In this document: one piece after another, positions 59,012 to 64,000 of the stretch | Layout: each line of letters opens with the position of its first letter | Numbering within the stretch: the stretch's first letter is position 1 | Assembly: GCA_019671135.1 (NCBI GenBank) | Contig: JAHRHY010000001.1 | Location: 992,001 to 1,056,000 of the forward strand | Length of the DNA: 64,000 bases | Source of the DNA: Linnemannia hyalina | Taxonomy: Eukaryota > Mortierellomycota > Mortierellomycetes > Mortierellales > Mortierellaceae | Direction of reading: 5' to 3' | Notes under the pieces: generated by a model | The model's database searches: none | Told to the model about the DNA's origin: nothing | The model's input: only the letters and a program-made list of their open reading frames with translations | Made by a program: the position numbers and the translations under genes

Positions 59012-59412
59012 ACCCTCTGGCATGAATGCCACCTAGCATACTCAGACACTCTACCCATATCGTTTTATTTCCCTGTAGCATCACAACTAATACCTCCTCA
59101 ATAATAAATTGTAATTCTCCCTCAAGACATATTGCATTGGTTAGCCGACTTCTCTTGACATGCATGTCTTGAAGAGTAAGTTCTAGCCGTTAACAATGAA
59201 AACCTGAGATGACACTGTTCACTTTGGTGTCCCAAGTTACCAGAACAACAAATCGTCTTCTGAGGTACATCCCGAGTATAGCCTTCGAAGTATAACACGT
59301 AGTACACAGCATTGTCGTCGTTGCATGATTTCTTGTTGGCTTCCATTTGCACAAGTCAAATTCAGAATTGTGGGCGATTTATTGTGGAGAGAAAGGGGGG
59401 ATAAATCAGCAT
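59012..59412. other. Spacer between right arm and eS19 gene
   Basis: AT-rich, about 400 bases; it contains AATAATAAA (59100-59108), a likely polyadenylation-type signal for A' transcripts. No gene seen. Confidence 0.4.
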
Positions 59413-60910
59413 TTAAGCGCGAGCCTGGTGAACGGAGGCAGCAATGCGGTCCAAATCACGCTGACCATCGACGGTGATCTTGCGTCCACTATTGTTCAAA
59501 AAGAAACAGAAAAAGGGGTAAGGAAATTAGTCTCAATGATACTCAAATGGCATGTGCAAAGGATAGTGGTGCAGAATACACTCTTGAGCAAGAAGCAGAA
59601 AGTAGGGAAAGTGGACGTACCCGTTCTCATCAGCCTCCAAGACGTTAATCTTCTCCAAGGCCTGGAGGACCTTGCGAGCAATGGAGCCGGAGGACTTGAC
59701 GTGGTGGGAGGGGCGGGAACCGCGGTTGCAGGTGCCACCGTGGAGCTTCTTGAGGGCACCGACACCGACGCCGCGGCGGAGGTAGATGTGGCGGGCAACG
59801 GAAGCTATTTTAGCATTAGAGATAACGAACAACCATTAGTTGACTGCAGACGAGAGGGCGCAGCTGAGGGGGATTTCCTGATGTAGATGTTGCTGGTGTG
59901 GAATAGAGTAGTTGTCTACGGACGAAGACACTTCCAGTATGAGTTATTGGAAGAGCAAGCAGTCGAGGCTTTGCTGAAAACACAGAGAAAGGCGGCGAGG
60001 GTACTGAAGTCTGATAGTTGTGATATGTTGGTCTGTGTTGTATGGGCGAGTGCAGCTTCAGCCGTCCGAGCCAAAGAGCCTATGGTAGGTCAGGCGTAGG
60101 GCCAGGTGGTGTGTCCAGTTTTGTTGCCAAAAAGTGCTCGAGCGAGAGAGAAAAAGGGGAGGGGCGGTGTCGAGGTTGCAAGTATGAGGTGGGTGAAGGA
60201 GGCTCAAAGTGTCTCTTCCTCTGCTGTGTGAATCCCGCAAAAAAAATTCTCATTCCGCCGCTGTTGAGAGATGATCCTGACTCGAAAACAAAAGATTTGA
60301 TGTTGGTGATCCCTCCATTGAGTTCTGAAGTTGTAGTCGAAAAAGCCCTTTTTGTTTTCTGTCCACGACGGTCGAGTAGCTGAGTCCTGGTGGTTGGTGT
60401 GCTTGAAGGTCTTGATGTTATTACCAGCGCGGACGTAGAACCAGTCGGGATCATAAGGAGCCAACTCCTTGCTGGTGCCGGTCTTGACAAGATCGACCCA
60501 CTTGGGGATCTCGAGCTTGCCGGAGCTAAGTTTTTCAGTAAAAAAACAAAAAAGGGCGATGAGTAATCCATCATCCTTCTTTCTGGTTGATGATTCATTC
60601 CCCTTGCAGTCGTCTGAATCCTAAGGTGGTCGAAAGCGATGTGTCATTCCATCATCTAAATGATCGAATTCAGACCCTTTTCGAGGGATTGACCCATGTC
60701 TTTTTTGAATCCTTAATCCTGAATCGTAGGTTCTCCCCTCCACACTGATGGTCCCTTCTCGCCTTTTCTTTCTTCGTCTTTGCTAGTTGAGTTGCCGTTG
60801 GGCGGGTGGGTGGTAATAAGGAATACTCACCGCTTGAGGTAAGCGGCGTAAGCACGGTTGAAGTCGTGAGCGTTGATGTCCTGCACGGTAACCGAGTAGA
60901 GGGCAGCCAT
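59413..60910 (-). CDS. RPS19: 40S ribosomal protein S19 (eS19)
   Basis: Exons are 60910-60831, 60525-60425, 59804-59621 and 59488-59413, giving 146 residues, the normal eS19 length. Features include the start [88 protein letters not shown] and [17 protein letters not shown]. eS19 sits in the head of the small subunit and is needed for 18S rRNA maturation. All splice phases agree. Introns are long for this window (about 135-620 bases), with intron 2 spanning 59805-60424. The promoter side contains an inverted CCAAT (ATTGG, around 61009). Confidence 0.96.
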
Positions 60911-62840
60911 TTTAACGAATTGTGAAAGGATTCAACAAAAAAGATATCAAAATCCGTTTTATCGTCGGATCCATCCATCCACTTAAGGGCTTTCACATCT
61001 GAATTCTGATTGGTCCACCGATTTTCTTATTAATTTATCACCGTATCTATTCTGATCGCATGCACTGTAACATTGCTTCAGTCCCTTTTCGCTTGCATCA
61101 CAGGTGGCAATGAAAAAACGCGTACTTCGAACCGAGCATATTTCGGCAGAACCTATGATGACCATCGGCACATCGAGAAGAAACACGCGTTATATAGTCC
61201 TACCAGTTACAACGGACATTTATTCACCCGCGGGATCCTTTCTCCCGTTGCGCCTATTTTTTTGCTGTCTCCTCTGTTCGTGCCAACACAAAATCCACAC
61301 TAAACGACTGTCCTAGACACATTGATGCTTATTTCTCCTCAATTCTTAATTCCCTGCCTTCTTTACCCTCTTTTTTTTCACCCGTTCTTCTTGCCATTTA
61401 CCTTTTCGCGATGTAGTAGCTTAATGGTTTTAACCAGCATGTGAGGAAAACGTTTTTCTTTAAGCCTCTCAGTTTCCGCGGATCCAAGTTGCAAGTTTTG
61501 TCGTCTCTTTCTGTCTTTTTTTCAGTGCTACAGGTGGTGAAAGCACGAGCGGGTAAACAAAGAACACATCGAGTTAAAGTAAGGTGAGACTTGAAAGACG
61601 AGATGGATCACAGACACACAAAAAGCAATGTGAAGCAAGAATGAAAGCAGTGCAGCTACTGTTTGAACTTATTGCTAACGCGACATATTGTTGATGCCTT
61701 GTATGTGATCATTGAGTCTCTTACGTGAAGATGATGCAGGATAGCGACCCTCGAAAACAAATCACTCTCAACTTTCTCCAGTGTGTGATCAGAAGTGGTG
61801 ATTTGTTTGTGATGTCGACCAAAGACAGGGGCGAGGTTGGATACCCGTACCTCGTCTGAAAGAATTGCCATATTCCACTCTTGCGTACATACAGTCCTAT
61901 CCTTACTGTGAAATGAAACCGAGTGATTCTTGCACTGTGCGGGTGTCATACGAGAGACGCGAAAGAAAATCATCGACAGAGGGCTGCAAAAAACCCCGAG
62001 GGATCGACACCTTTGCTGCGCCGGGGAAAAGTAGGATCTGGTTCTTTCATTTGAACCTCTCCTTGAACAGAGATCCACCCTCTCCTGTTCTCTCCTCAGG
62101 TATATCTTCGCATCATGCTGAACTGACAAATCTGACTTTTCCACTCCTGTATCGGGAACTATTCTGCCGTCTCGTTTGTGTCCTGACTGTTCCAACGAGC
62201 CTTAATCAACTAAAACTGTAAGCAATTCTTTTTATTCGACGCACCGAACCAACTTCTTTATGCCCAATAGAGTCGCCAATTAAAGTTCAAGCTTGTCGCA
62301 TGGACATTTTTTTTTCTTTGTAGATGTTTATCCTTTCTTCACTTTCTCCCTCCATATGCGTCCACAGCGCAGACACCTATACTCTTCCAATTTGCAACAA
62401 ACATCACCAGCATCAACAAAAGAAAGAAAAATATCTCCCGGGCAGAACGAATACCCGCTTGCTCTCGTTTTGCTGTTTAGATGGGTGTGTGTTGTTTATA
62501 CCAGTGGTTGCTAACTCTCATTGACGTTGTTCTCTTGTTCAATTGCTTCATTGAGTAGGTTGAAACATCCCTGGTTGAAAAATCAAAGTCATGATATAGG
62601 GCGGCCATTCCCGCTCAACCTTTCTTCTTTTCGTCTTTTGATTTTCCTCTCTCTTTCCTACTGTGTTCCGTCTCTTTGCCTGCCTCCCCTTCCTCGCTCT
62701 TCCTTTGATCCTTCGTTCATTTATTCTTACATCCTTATTACCTCCATTCCATTCGTCATCACTCATACCCTGTTTCAACCATTAATATTTACTCTCATCG
62801 TGCTCAGCCAACACACACTTCACTTACACACACAGACGTC
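60911..62840. other. Divergent spacer between eS19 and the MFS transporter
   Basis: Just over 1.9 kb. A 179-codon frame on the minus strand (61656-62195) begins at TTG and has no family resemblance; I regard it as chance. A pyrimidine-rich leader precedes the transporter. No RNA gene recognised. Confidence 0.4.
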
Positions 62841-64000
62841 ATGGCTGACAAACAAGAATGCGTAGAGCACTTGGACGATCCCTCCCCCAGAACCACCGGT
62901 TCAGACCACTCTGGCTCTGCAACCGACATCGGAGGACCCATTGGTGGTGGAGAGTTGTCACCGTCAAAGTTGGAGAGGACAACGAGTATGGACCACCAGA
63001 ACACGGCTCAGGCTTCGCTGGATGTTGAGATGGCCAAAGCCCACATCTCCACGTCCGAACCTCCATCCAGACGATGGATCGTTCTTGCCACTGCCACACT
63101 TGGTGCTCTATTTGTATCCCTCCAGGGTTCTGCCCTTATTGTCGCGCTGCCGGATCTCATGAGGGAACTTGATGTAAGTTTTTGAGAGTTCACTCGTTCT
63201 TTTTTTTCCACTTACGTCTTCCCCGCCACATCTTCCCCTCCACAACTCTTCTCTTGGCGCTCTGTTTCATTTCCACATCTTCGTCGGATAATTGCCATCT
63301 CATTCTGGATAAACATGGCCAACCCAATGCTTACTTTTTTGTTACGTTCGCCTGGGCGTTGTGTTTATTAGATCGATTTTGCCACGATCATTTGGGTGTT
63401 GTTGACATATACACTGGCCATCACAGCAACTGTTCCTCTACTTGGCTACGTTGGCGATGCAGGCCTCAAGGGTATTCGGTACGTCCTCTCTCATTCCTTG
63501 TCTCTTGCTTTAGTCTCTTCCAGCACACGCGTTCAACTCCCTTCATACCTCATGCTCATTCCTTCTCTCTCACCAACTCCGAACTTTGATATGGTTTAGA
63601 TGCCGCATGTTCAATATCGGCTTCTTTGTCTTTACCCTGGGCTCCCTTCTCTGCGGCCTCGCTCAAAAAAAATACAACGGTTACGATCTCCTCGGCTACC
63701 GTGTGGTCCAAGGTCTCGGAGGCGCCCTCCTCTTCTCCAACTGCTTCGCCATCGTGGCCGATAAATTCTACCCCTACAACCAAGTCGGACTCGCCAGTGG
63801 TATCATCAACATTGCCTTTGCGGCCGGAACGATTCTGGGACCCGTCATTGGAGGAGCGACGGTCAAAGCTAGCTGGAAATGGGTCTTCTTCTTCAACCTA
63901 CCGTTTGGAGCGCTCGGCACACTGGCTGGATTCCTGTTCTGCCATGACACCGTCTTTTCTCATGTCGAGTATGCGTCGTTCAGGAAGCTGGTTCCTACGT
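62841..64000 (+). CDS. MFS multidrug transporter, DHA2 (14-TM) type, 3' partial
   Basis: Exons are 62841-63173, 63372-63478 and 63600 to beyond the window edge. The first 75 residues are a hydrophilic cytosolic tail. TM1 is WIVLATATLGALFVSLQGSA and ends in the DHA2-like ALPDLMRELDI. Exon 2 encodes TM2 and its loop (WVLLTYTLAITATVPLLGYV, GDAGLKGIR, a motif A equivalent). Exon 3 gives TM3 to TM6 with YRVVQGLGGALLFSN (motif B region) and ASGIINIAFAAGTILGPVIG (antiporter motif C). A proton-coupled drug or metabolite exporter at the plasma membrane is inferred; the substrate is unknown. The C-terminal half is outside the window. Confidence 0.88.

Noticed and set aside
61656..62195. 179-codon minus-strand frame between eS19 and the MFS gene
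   Set aside because: Begins at TTG, mixed composition, no recognisable motif and no conserved neighbour. It may be chance, though RNA-seq could overturn this.

Overview
The window looks like nuclear DNA of an early-diverging filamentous fungus, most likely a Mortierella-type species (Mucoromycota). This is inferred from short GT-AG introns in nearly every conserved gene, a NACHT/pentapeptide/WD40 NLR-like protein, an HSPA12-type Hsp70, PacC and Fpk1/NRC-2 orthologues, and a peroxisomal SCP-x thiolase. No prokaryotic operons, tRNA genes, CRISPR arrays or transposase genes were recognised. Exon joins were worked out by hand from splice sites, reading phase and protein continuity.

Layout. 1-16 kb: 3' part of an Fpk1/KIN82-type AGC kinase (+), a dysbindin-like coiled-coil protein (-), the pH-response factor PacC/Rim101 (-) and a large NACHT-WD40 protein (-). 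16.9-23.2 kb: left arm of a 6.4 kb inverted duplication holding four intronless genes for 65-74 residue proteins (A-, B-, C+, D+). 25-48 kb: a 1200-residue low-complexity protein (+), SCP-x thiolase (-), APH/ecdysteroid-kinase-like protein (-), a fifth, divergent small-family gene E (+), a disordered protein (-) and a two-exon coiled-coil protein (-), with long empty spacers and GA/CT microsatellites. 46-52.5 kb: HSPA12-like chaperone (+) and a TMF1/Sgm1 golgin (+). 52.6-59.0 kb: right arm, a near-identical mirror image (D'-, C'-, B'+, A'+). 59.4-64 kb: ribosomal protein eS19 (-) and the start of a DHA2-type MFS transporter (+), cut by the window edge.

The most unusual system is the small-protein family. 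Nine genes for basic, Ser/Thr/Pro-rich proteins share a core like SAANTP..QTPR.S, each has a TATA box, and they fall into two C-terminal classes. Each arm carries one pair of each class, and the arms face each other across about 29.4 kb of ordinary genes. Both copies of every gene are intact, and the non-coding DNA between them is almost as well conserved as the coding parts. That points to a recent duplication or continuing gene conversion, and it makes the 29.4 kb interior a candidate invertible segment. The function of these proteins is unknown.
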